From: Apus apus
Lineage: Eukaryota > Chordata > Aves > Apodiformes > Apodidae
Reading direction: 5' to 3'
DNA: 64,000 bases
NCBI RefSeq assembly: GCF_020740795.1
Contig: NC_067295.1
Span: 806,501 to 870,500 of the forward strand
Positions 22,501-31,560 of this stretch are shown one piece after another (position 1 is the first letter of the stretch; every line of letters starts with the position of its first letter). Made by a program: the position numbers and the translations under genes. Under the pieces are notes generated by a model, which was given only the letters and a program-made list of their open reading frames with translations, was not told where the DNA came from and searched no databases.

Positions 22501-25500
22501 CTGGGCGCACACCTGCCCCTCTGGGGGTGAGGAGGGCTGCAGGGTGGGGCAGCCCCAGGTGTGTGGGGTTACCAACATTCCATAGAATCATCTCATTGTT
22601 TTGGTGGGAAAAGCCCTTTCAGATCACCAAATCCAAACAGATCTCACATCCAGGCTGCAGCTTTCCTAGGAAAGGCAAGGTCCTTCTTGTCCTCCCGTTG
22701 GAGGGAAGGCTGAAGTCTAATGCACAGAACACACCTCCACCCTTGGCTGAAGCCTGCTAAGGGATGCCAAGAAATTCTCCAGGCATGGGGAGAAGGAGCC
22801 TGGGGAGCTGTGAGAGGCTTCCAAACCTTCTGCCATCCGAGGACCCCCTACCCTGCTGCCTGCCTAGGTCCCCATTCCCTGGATCCCCGTTCCCCATTGC
22901 CTGGCCCACCCCGCGGCGGGGCCGGGCGGCTGCTGCAGCAGCGGGAGGCTGGCGGGGCCGAGCGGGGCTGCCACGGCAAATGGAGGAGCTGGCAGGGACG
23001 CTGCACAGCCTGGCAGGAGCCACCGCCCGGGCTGGCGGCGACGGCAGCGCCGCAGCTGCTGCAGGGGCAGGGAAAGTCGGCGTGAGGTGGCATCTCCCTC
23101 AGGGAGGGACACGGACCTTTCCCGGCGGACAAGCAGCCGCGGGTCGGGAGGCAGCCCAGGGGGAAGGCAGCCCCGGGCTCTCCCGGCCCCTGCAGTTGCT
23201 CGTGGGATGACGTTGTATGATGCAATGATGGTGCTGCTGCATCACAGCACTCTGAGAGCTGCAGGAACAAGTCTTGAACAGCCTGGCGAGCATCAAGCAG
23301 CCTGTTCCCAGGGTCTGGTCAGGAGGGAGCTCAGCCAGGACAGAAGGGCTGTCCCAAGGTCCAGGGCTGGTTGTGTAGGACCCAGCACAAGCCAACACTG
23401 ATTTTTTAAGTGAAAACCAGGAACTCTGATTTTAGTCACCTGGTGACCTCTTTGGGGATCACTTTCCCTCCCCTTGTGATTCCTGTGATTAAAAGCAATG
23501 GTACAATTTAGAGACAACTACCAAATCATCAATGAAACTGTGAAAGTGACCGTTCATGAAGCACAAACACAAATGTCACCCTCGAATGCCACCTTCTGTC
23601 ACTGCTTTCCAATCTCCAAGTCCCACAGTTCTCTTGCCAAAGCCAACACCCCACAGGCTCCCAGTGGCCCCCAGAAAAGCTGATGGGGTCACACAGTCCC
23701 CTCTGCCCCCTGCCCTGGGGCTCCTGTCCCAGCCCAATTCCCCTTCAGTACAAACCACTGAGCAAAAATCAAATGCATGAAGCCCCTGGTGAGGGAGGTG
23801 GGAAGGCAGGAGAAGGGCTGCTCCTGCTCCCACACCTGCCCAGTGCCTTCCCTTACTGTTTCTTTATGACTGTGTTCATCTCTGTATGATACAACACAAC
23901 AATAACCTGACGTAGGAATGGCCAAGTCATCCTCTGCAGTCTGACAGCACCAGGTTTGTCAATAGATTGTGGTGTCAGAAGATAAGAAACAGGCAATATC
24001 TGAGAAATCATCACAGCATCACCTGTCCAGCAGCCACAGCCATTGCTCCTGCCTCTGCCATGATGACTATGAAAACCTTGATATTTTGAAGCCTGTCAAA
24101 TGCAGCCACTCACCCGGTGTGCAGGTGATCTTTGCAAGGGTTGGGGAGACAAGCAAAGCCCAGATGTCCCACCACACGATTCCAAAGGGATAAAATCCTG
24201 CTTTGGGCAAGCACGCTGCATGGTCCAGGTTGGCTGTGCCAGTGGCCAGGAAAGGGTCTACACCCTGTGGACCAGCAATAACAGCACTGGGTGCCTTGCC
24301 AGGAGCTGTGTAAGAGATGAACACTAATGAATCCACCCAACCCTGCATTGTAAAATGCAAAACCACTTGTGCAGAGAGAAGAGAGGTGATTTACCAAAGG
24401 CCCTGTAACTCTCGGTGGCAGAGCCAAGCACCTCTCCCTGCTCCCTGGCAGCTCTCAGCAAACCTCATCCACTGGCACCTCCCTGACAGCCCACACCAGC
24501 ACCCACCCCCCTGCGGATGGGGAAGAGAAGGATCCAGCATCAATCCATGGGGCATCCTCCCCCAAACCACAGCCATGCTGCCAGCCTCAGCACCAGGGCC
24601 TGCAGCCTTCGTTAGCCCTCCCTAATTATTTACAGCCATAATGGAGATAGTGACCTTGCATGGGAAAAAAACCACTTGAGCCTCATTCAGATTCAGCCTT
24701 CCACCTCTATTGAACAGCGACGGCTCCTGAGATGACAGGCTCTGCACCACGCCTATGCAGCAGTGAAATGCCTGTTTCTGAGCTGTTCCCAGCACACGTT
24801 GTTCTCCTCACGTGCTGCTCACAGGAGCTGTGGGCACTTGCTCTCTACACCACCCCACAGGATGGCATTTGTGTCCAGATAAATGCTGCAGCATCCCGGG
24901 AGAGTAAACCCTGCCCCCCCCTGCTCACAGCAGAGCTGGTGGCAGCCAGCTGAAGCACAGCTCATCTCCGGACACCTTCCCAGCAGCAGGGATATTCCTC
25001 CTGCCTGGATGTGCAGCCCCTGGCTGGCAGTGGCCAGGGCCAACCTCTGTCCAGAAGGATTTTCATGCCTCTTGGCATTTGGCCACACCACAGGAATGTG
25101 GGTCTGGAGCAGACCAGGGTCCAGCCAGCCTAATAATTTCCATCACTATTGGAGGACAGTGATTAATGCTTATTCGATCCATCCTCCACCAAGCCGAGGT
25201 TCAGGGATTTCCCAAGTCAGAGGTTACACCTGGGCATGGCAGGTGACACCCTGCAGAGCCCCCTGCTTGAGGCATCGGTTTGATCCTGTTCTGACCTCCC
25301 CTCAGTGCTGTCCTGGTGCAGAGGCCTCTCAGGGGGTTGGGGAGGAAAGGTGCTGTTACATCTCCAACATGGTAATCACATCAGACAGTAAATGTTCCCT
25401 CTTCATCTTCACCCATCATCTCAGATGCCTCCACTGTCTGCTTTCCATCACACAAGTTAACCAGATGCCTCCTCACTCTCACATGAAGAGCAAATGATGC

Positions 25501-28500
25501 ACCCCCTGCCCCCCCTGGCTCAGCCCCCCAGACCTCCCACACTGTCAGAGACCTGTCCTGCCTCCCCCTTGACCACCCCCAGTCCACACTGATGGTTCCC
25601 ATCTGCACAGTCCCTCTCCACATGGCTGTCACCCAAGGGCTCTCCTTGCCAAGGGATGGGAACTGGCAAACGTCCCCAGGACAGAGTGGTGGCAGCAGCG
25701 TGGTGACACGGGGGTGGGGGCCATGCTGGGGCTGCAGCAGCTCCTGCCAGGGAGGTCAGCGTGGCTGCACACGGAGACACCAGCACTGGCAGCACCGCGG
25801 CGCTGGCCGGGAGCGCGGTGGAGAAGTGTCCAGTGGCAAGACGGGCTGCTGATGAGGATCTATTACAGACACCACCAGACAGGGGAACAGGACGAGCAGC
25901 TCCTTAAATACTGACTGATAATGAGTAGTGAGAAAAAGTGCTCTATCATGGATGATTGCAATCTCAGGGACATTTGCTTGGCGCTTTTAAAAATTAAAGA
26001 TAATAACTTTCTAACAGAAACAATATTGCTGTCACCTTGGGGAAATTCTCTGCTTGGCCTCACTCAGAAGGACTGAGAGGAGCTGAGAGCTGGTAGCTGT
26101 CCAGGGGCAGCTGCTTCCAGCCCGATTTAACGCCTTCAGTGCAAGTCTGCTCAGCAGAGCCTAAAGCAACCACTGTCAAAAGCAACTGGTGGGAAAATGC
26201 AATGGCAGAAGCAGGATTGCTGCGGAGGAGCAAGGACAGAGCACTTCCCTGGCACCCCGGGGGAGGAATAGAAGATTGCAATTAAAACAATTAAAAATCA
26301 AGGCTTTTGATATTGGAAATAGCAGTTAGGACATGCATGTGTCTGATAAGAGAAGAGGAGAGAATTTAATGGGATCAGTTAAAGCAAATCTGCAACCAAA
26401 AGGTCTAAGCAAAACCAGGTGGGATTCTTCAGGCATGTCAGAAGAAAGGAGCTTTGCTGCTGAGGTAAATCACTGCTGGATCATGACAGTGCAGCTGTCA
26501 GTCATGAAGCAGAAGTGACACAATTATTTATTAATCAGATACTTCTGTTCTTGGAGACAAACAGGTCCTGTATTCCACCTGGACTTGGGGAGGATGCAAA
26601 CCAGCAACTATTAAATGTAAACATGCAACTGTTAGAACTGTTAGAGAAACACCTCCCAAGAGAGACCAGAGAATAGGCTGAGAACTTTTCTGAAGATCTA
26701 TAATGGATTTTTATACATCTTGGCATTCTGTTGAATTTCTAGAAGCCAGGAAAAGCTGGGTCAGTGTTTAGCCAGCCTGTGCCAGGAGTGATGAGCAGTG
26801 GTGGGAACTAGGGAGAAACCAGGGATATGATGAATGACAAAAAGCCCTGTGGGAAAAAAAAAAAGAGTTATCCAACTTCATAAATTTTTCTTGATATGGT
26901 TACAAATTCAGTTGATAAAGGAAATCAGTAACATAATATATTTAGAGTTCCAAGGGGTATTTGATTTAGCTCTCCAGACAAAGGAGAAGACCAGTATTAG
27001 GCAGAGTCAACAGTGCTTTTTTAACAGAACTGGAAGGTGGATTGCAGAGGTTGTACCTGGTGTTCCAGTGGGATACTTCTATACAGAATCTCCTGTTACT
27101 GGGATGGTGTTGAACTATAACAATGTCCTAAGGAAAACATGAAGTAATTGTGGGTAAAAGAGGCAAACAGCAGAGATTTTTTTCATGTTTAAAGGAAGTT
27201 TGAGGGGTTTACTTCCCTTCCCAGTGCAAGAGCTGGCCTAGGGACATGGCAGATTCACCCTCAGCTGAAGCCTCCAGGACTGATCATCTCTCTAGAATGC
27301 ACCAGGAGCCAAGCAGAAATGGGAGGTCAGGTGTAGAAATGGCCCAGCAGAGTCCTGCACGATGCAGGGGTCAGGCCACAATAGCAGGTTTTAATCTAGA
27401 CAGGATCTCCCTCAGAAGAAAACAGAGCAAAGCTCTCCAGGTTTGGTAGGGAGGAATTGCCAGGTTGCCAAAGGCTTCATGGCGGCTGCTGCGGGGGACA
27501 CCAGAGGGGATCCCCAGAGGGAGGCAGGCAGAGTGATGCTCACAGTCCTCCAGAAACAATGGAGCACTTAGTTCTGGTGAGGGAAATTAAGGAGTAAAGG
27601 AAAAGTACCACATCGCCTTATAATGTGATATTTCAAGCAGCCTTGGCCAAATCCTCCTGCTACTTCTGCCTGTTTCAGCTCCGTCAGTCCCAATCTATAC
27701 TACGCAGCAGGGGGACGAGGAGGCTCCCTGCCTCTAATGATGCTGAATTTAATTAAGTTCACTGAAAACTAAAGTTCTTTTACTTGCCTAAAAACAACAG
27801 AAGCCTCAGCAGCTATTTCTCAATTTCAGCTTTCTCCCTGAAGTGCCACGCATTTCCCTCTATATTAACAAGGAAATCACAGAGGAAAACAACTGATGAG
27901 AAACAGCCACGGGGGACACGCATGGACAAACGCTGGTCACGTTCCAGCGGGAGTACCAGAAGATACCTCCTAAGCATTCTCATGTGGTAAAAGTGACAAG
28001 TAGAATCCAAACGCCGCAATTTCAAACAGGGGCTATCCCAGCCCAGCAGCCTGGGAACGCCTGCCTGGGCTCCAGAAATTGAGTCAACCGCTAATTTCTG
28101 TTTTCCAGCGTGGGTGTCTCTACCTAGGGTCTGCGGCGGCTTCATTCAAGATTTATCCGCTCTCCGACGGGCGCTCCCGCGGTGCTCAGCCCTACGCAGG
28201 CGCGGTGCCTGCGCCACGGCGGCTGGAGGAGCATCTGCGGCTGAGCGAGCACCCGGCGCCCGCCTCGGGCATCTTAATCACCTGCCACGCACACCCGGCC
28301 AGGCCAGCGACCGGAGCTCGCCGCTTAATTCCCCTCTTGTTACACATTATAAACCCCGTTAGCGGCAGAAAGTTCAGGGCCAAAGCCCTTCCCCAGCGGC
28401 AGAAGCATCGCTCAGGGCTAAAAGCATCTTCTGCACCACGGGAGAGCCGGCCCCCTCGACTGACCGTGTCCATCCCCGCTGCAGGATGATGAAGTTCCCG

Positions 28501-30775
28501 CTGCAGGATGATGAAGTGCTAACCTTTGTCTGTTTTTCAAGCCAGATACAACGCGTGCACAGAAATTAGAGACAGAGTGAGGAATCTGACAGGACCTGCT
28601 GCGTGTAACAGTCCTGGGGGCAGGGGCTCAGACCAGCTGAGGGAAGCTCAGCCCCTTGCTGCAGCACTGTCCTTCCCCAGCTGGAACGTGCCTGAGCTCA
28701 GCACAGCACGGCTGGGGGGAAGTTTTCCCTTCCCAGCATCGCAGCAGCAGCTAACAGCCTGTGAGACTCCAGCACATTTCTCCAGCTAAATTCAGGAGAG
28801 TGATGAGCAGCACCTCCACGTCCCCCAGCACTGCCATGTCCCACCAGCACCACTGCAGCCCCACATGCTCACCCCGAGCACTGGCTGGGACCCCCCGTGC
28901 CTGGCTGCCCACCCCCAGCCCCCACTTCCCACCTGTGCTCTCACACACACGAGGGACGACGGAGCCCGTGCCCAGCGCAAGGCCTCGATTGTGCCACGGC
29001 CCGAGTGGCACCAGTGCAGCACTGTGAGCCACCCAGCTCCCACCCCAGCAGCTGTGGAAGCACCAGCCCAGGGGGAGAACATGCACCAGTGGGTGAAGAG
29101 CCCCTGTTGCTCCCAGTGTGTGTGATTCAGCCCTGAGCTCTAGCATGGCGCCGTTAACTCCTTTCCTCAATGTGCGTGCCCAGGAGACCAGGGCCTCACC
29201 AGCTCCTTCCCGAGCAGTGATTTATCGCAGTGAGGGGAACATAAAACATTCACTGAAACAAAAATACAGTCAGCAAACCCAAGAATTTTGGTAATCACTC
29301 ATGCCTCCAGTGATCCCATCTTTCAGAGCCCTGGCTGCTGCCTCCTCGGCTCCCTTGGCCCAAGAAGGGAGACAGATTACCCCAAATTATTTATTATGGA
29401 ATTATAGCATGATCCAAACCCTTCTTGAATTGGTAAGAAAGCTCTGACTGACTTCACTGGGTTTAGGACCAAGCACCAGGAGCAGACAGGGCATTTCTGC
29501 ATCTGTGGCCATGACTCACCGAGAACTTTCCAATGTGTAGGGAGCAGCGTGGCCACCGTGGCTCACTTATCCCACTGTCAGAAGCATTGCTCCAGGGCTG
29601 GGGGAGCCTGACATCCCTGGGGTCTTGCAGGACAGTGGGGCAGGTCTCCCCCCAAGCACACAGGACACCAACTGCTGCTGCTACTTATAAAAGTTATGGT
29701 CCAGTGTGGTTCCATCTGCCATTTTTTAGTGCGCAGGTACCAGCGCCTGACTCCATTCAAGCTCGCATTTAAACACAGCCTGTTGTTGCTCATATAAATC
29801 TCAACCAGTAGCTTTGGGTCAAAATTGCCCCCGAAGTGTGGCCTGCACAGCAGGAGGGCAGCAGCTGCCGTGGCCTCTCCAGCCGGGCACTGCTGCAGGA
29901 GAGAAGCACCGGGGCGAAGCAGTGAGGCTGGGCAGGAGAGAGCTCAGCCATGGGCAGCCCAGCCCGGCCGCGGGGCACAGACCCCCGAGGGACAAAGAAG
30001 GGACAGGCTGGCACTGGTGGAGGGGTTCGGCTATAAAAACGTCGGGTTTCCAGGTGACAGGGACGCTGTGTCTGCGGGGCCTCGGAGAGGAGGAGGGACT
30101 GGGGGGCTCTGCTCGCCGAGCACTTCACATTAAAACAGCCCCTGGGGCCGGGAGAGGGACCTGTGGCCTCTCAGCCACCGCGTTCCCGGCAGTGGGCACG
30201 GCGCTGCCGGATGGACGCTCAACGCGGCTGCCCACGGACCGCGCCGGTCCCCGGGCACGGGGGGGATCCCAGCACCCCGCGGCCGCCCCCGGGGCCTGGC
30301 TCCACCCGGACCCCGCGTCCTGCGAGCAGGAGCCACCCGCCAAGTTTCCCCCTCGCCCGCGTTCCCGGGGATGAGGGCGGCAGCCGGGAGAACCCGGCCG
30401 GAGAGATGCTCCGCTCTCCGGCCGCCGGTGCCGGGGCTCGCCGGGGGCCCGGCGCTGGGGTTGGGGGTCCCAGGGTGTCCCTGCCCTCCCCCGAACTTTT
30501 GGGCAGGGTCTCCCCAGGGCTCGGGAGGGTGGGCGACGGGTCGCCCCGCCGGGACTGTCGGTACCTTCCAGGCAGCACGTCCTCCAGAGCCCCGAGTGGG
30601 TCATCACCTCCTCGTTCTTGCGGCTCGTGTCGTTGTCGTTCGTGGACTTAGTCCTGCACACGCCGCGCGAGTAGAGCCAGTAATCGGTGCCCACGGCGAT
30701 GGTCATCAGGCTGAAGGCTGCGAAGGCTCCCACCGTGGTGATGAGCATCTGGACGCCTCTGTCACACATCCTCAT
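7083..30775 (-). CDS. CACNG3: CACNG3: voltage-dependent calcium channel gamma-3 subunit / TARP gamma-3, complete spliced CDS
   Basis: The four exons join 30775-30565, 10651-10568, 8864-8724 and 7594-7083. Exon lengths are 211+84+141+512 = 948 nt, giving 315 residues plus TGA, the normal length. All introns are GT-AG and phases match across every junction. The protein is a claudin-fold tetraspan: TM1 about 9-33, extracellular loop with GLW at 62-64 and Cys40, 67, 68 and 77, TM2 about 104-127, TM3 about 132-158, TM4 about 177-203, then an Arg/Ser-rich cytoplasmic tail ending in the PDZ ligand TTPV. An N-glycosylation sequon (NDT) lies at 48-50. The N-terminus MRMCDRG and the whole sequence are close to mammalian gamma-3, which separates it from CACNG2, 4 and 8. 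Family knowledge: it binds AMPA receptors, promotes surface and synaptic delivery through PSD-95-type PDZ proteins, and slows deactivation and desensitisation. Intron 1 is 19.9 kb, compact beside the mammalian gene. No frameshift or stop is seen. Confidence 0.97.
7595..8723 (-). other. CACNG3: CACNG3 intron 3
   Basis: This 1.13-kb intron carries a 21-base A run at 8258-8278, the longest homopolymer noticed. Nothing else was recognised. Confidence 0.9.
8258..8278. repeat. Poly(A) homopolymer run (21 A)
   Basis: Twenty-one consecutive A on the plus strand in CACNG3 intron 3. No retroposon body was recognised to its left and no target-site duplication was checked. Confidence 0.95.
8724..8864 (-). 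CDS. CACNG3: CACNG3 coding exon 3
   Basis: This 141-nt exon follows acceptor CTGCAG and ends before donor GTAGGA. It completes Arg99 and encodes [12 protein letters not shown] (TM2 start) through [13 protein letters not shown] (TM3 start), up to the first base of Gly146. Phases fit exons 2 and 4 exactly. Confidence 0.97.
8865..10567 (-). other. CACNG3: CACNG3 intron 2
   Basis: This 1.7-kb intron contains the CR1 tail at about 10028-10210. No further gene or RNA signal was recognised. Confidence 0.9.
10028..10210 (+). repeat. CR1 LINE 3' tail fragment in CACNG3 intron 2
   Basis: CR1 landmarks in order are GTTGTCCAGGGAAGC, AGGTTGGATGGGGCTTGGA, CAACCTGGTCTGGTGGGAGG, AGATGATCTTCAAGGTCCC and GATTCTATA. 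It is inserted antisense to CACNG3, about 360 nt downstream of exon 2. Confidence 0.85.
10568..10651 (-). CDS. CACNG3: CACNG3 coding exon 2
   Basis: This 84-nt exon follows acceptor CTCCCCAG and ends before donor GTGAGT. It completes codon 71 as Gly, then encodes residues 72-98 ([12 protein letters not shown] through AEYLL) and the first base of Arg99. This is the lower part of the first extracellular loop, with Cys77 and an acidic segment. A longer open frame around it reads through both splice sites and is only intron. Confidence 0.96.
13541..13564. promoter_or_regulatory. RFX-type X-box palindrome with adjacent AP-1 site
   Basis: The 14-mer GTCGCCATGGCGAC (13541-13554) is a perfect palindrome that satisfies the full RFX X-box pattern RYYNYYATRRNRAC. 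TGAGTCA, the canonical AP-1 core, lies 3 bp further on at 13558-13564. Binding is inferred from motif only. Confidence 0.5.
19183..19345 (-). repeat. CR1 LINE 3' tail fragment in CACNG3 intron 1
   Basis: On the plus strand this reads as the reverse complement of a CR1 tail: GTTGGAAGGGACGTT, ACCTCCCACTAGACCAGG and CATCCAACCTGGCCTTGAAC. It is 5'-truncated and carries small gaps. Confidence 0.8.
20170..20420. promoter_or_regulatory. CpG-rich patch inside CACNG3 intron 1
   Basis: A CpG-dense stretch of about 250 bp with a smaller companion at about 20540-20640. It includes CCGCGCCAGGGGGACACGG, a partial CTCF-like core. Function is unknown. Confidence 0.35.
22580..22650 (-). repeat. Short CR1 LINE tail fragment
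   Basis: A remnant of the CR1 3' terminus: CATAGAATCATCTCATTG on the plus strand, then a GGGAAAAGCCCTTTCAGATC block and ACCAAATCCAAAC. Only about 70 bp is recognisable. Confidence 0.6.
22890..23190. promoter_or_regulatory. CpG-rich patch inside CACNG3 intron 1
   Basis: About 300 bp is rich in CpG and in GGC/GCC triplets, again isolated within the intron. Its open frames have low-complexity Ala/Gly/Arg composition and no family similarity. Confidence 0.4.
26320..27150 (+). repeat. Degenerate CR1-like LINE internal fragment
   Basis: Blocks such as TCAGTTGATAAAGGAAATCA, then an ATATTTAGA..TTTGATTTAG stretch near 26940-26970, and TTCCAGTGGGATACTTC resemble the reverse-transcriptase part of vertebrate CR1-like LINEs (the 'DKG..VIYLDF.KAFD' and 'GVPQG' regions), with many stops and indels. 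An upstream block near 26530 (CAGATACTTCTGTTCTTGG) fits too. A 102-codon frame at 26834-27142 is a relic. The limits are approximate. Confidence 0.5.
28110..28480. promoter_or_regulatory. CpG-island-like patch inside CACNG3 intron 1
   Basis: I estimate thirty or more CpGs in about 370 bp, flanked by AT-richer DNA, 2.1 kb downstream of exon 1. It may be an alternative promoter, an antisense-transcript promoter or an intragenic enhancer. Confidence 0.5.
28475..28517. repeat. 22-bp direct duplication
   Basis: The unit beginning CCCGCTGCAGGATGATGAAG occurs twice head to tail (28475-28496 and 28497-28517), the second copy one base short. The copies are otherwise identical, so the duplication is recent or conserved. 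It borders the CpG-rich patch to its left. Confidence 0.85.
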
Positions 30776-31560
30776 GCTGCTTCATCCTACGGCGGCGGCT
30801 CGCAGGGGAAGGGCCGGCGCCGCCGCCCGGCGCTGCGCTCCGCGCCCGGCGCCTCATGCCCCCGCGGCCCGCGGCGAGCCGGGCTCCCGCGGCGGGGCTG
30901 CGCGGGGTCGCCCACCCCCCGGGCGCCCGGCCGGCATGGCCCGAGCGGCGGAGCGGGGCGCGGGGCGCGGAGCGGCTCCGCCGTGCGCCCGCGGCGGGAG
31001 CGCGGAGCCTCTCCCGGCGCCTCCCCCGCGCAGCCCGGCCAAGGCAGCGGCGGGGGGCGGCGGGGGCGGGGGGCAGCGGGGGGCGGGCCGCCGGGAAACC
31101 GCCCCTCGACCGGCCGGCGGCGGGGGCACCGCCCGGGGATGGGTACCGGGACGGGGAGGGGGCGGGGAGACCATCTTTGGGGGCCGGCACCGGGGAGGGG
31201 ACTGGACCCGGTGGGGGCTGAGGACCCGGAGGGCGAGCCCGCCCCGGGATGCCGAAAGGGACGGCCCTGGGGAGCGGGAGGGGAAGGGGACCGTGACTGC
31301 TAAGGGGGACCAGGACCGGGGGGTGGACTCCCAACCCAGGGTGCTGGGACCGGCTCTGGGCGGGGGAGCCGATCCCGGGGTACTGACAGGTAACCCAGCC
31401 CCTGGTCCGGGCAGCTCGGTTTCCCACTCCTCCCTCCCCCGATCCCGACCGTGGAGATATTGCCCCGGTATCGGCCGCCGGGCACCGCCCCAGCCCAGGG
31501 CACCCGCAGAGCCCGGGGGGCTCAGCCCCAGCGGCACGGGGGGATGCCCGGCACCTGCCC
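30130..31560. promoter_or_regulatory. CACNG3: CpG island over CACNG3 exon 1 and promoter
   Basis: About 1.4 kb is very GC-rich and dense in CpG, covering the start of intron 1, exon 1 and about 0.8 kb upstream of the ATG. Such islands mark TATA-less promoters; no TATA box is seen on the minus strand upstream of the ATG. The transcription start cannot be placed from sequence. Long open frames on both strands here (up to about 330 codons) reflect scarcity of AT-rich stop codons, not genes. Confidence 0.8.
30565..30775 (-). CDS. CACNG3: CACNG3 coding exon 1 (residues 1-70 plus first base of codon 71)
   Basis: The exon opens with ATG at 30775-30773, has A at -3, and ends at 30565 before donor GTACCG. 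It encodes the N-terminus, TM1 and the first half of the extracellular loop, including the [10 protein letters not shown] stretch with the GLW and CC signatures. An earlier ATG at 30785-30783, also with A at -3, opens a 7-codon frame that overlaps this start in another frame (see findings). The exon lies inside a CpG island. Confidence 0.97.

Larger units (their letters stand above)
10652..30564 (-). other. CACNG3: CACNG3 intron 1 (19.9 kb)
   Basis: The largest intron holds the X-box/AP-1 element (13541-13564), CpG-rich patches (about 13130-13420, 17030-17300, 20170-20420, 22890-23190 and 28110-28480), CR1 and LINE relics at about 19183, 22580 and 26320, an (AT)n run (21135-21149), an 11-base A run (26854-26864), a 22-bp duplication (28475-28517) and a constrained-looking AT-rich block (about 17905-18060). 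No nested protein gene could be supported on either strand. Confidence 0.9.

Noticed and set aside
22890..23270. A 140-codon frame in the CpG-rich patch considered as a nested gene
   Set aside because: Low-complexity Ala/Gly/Pro/Cys composition with no start or splice context.
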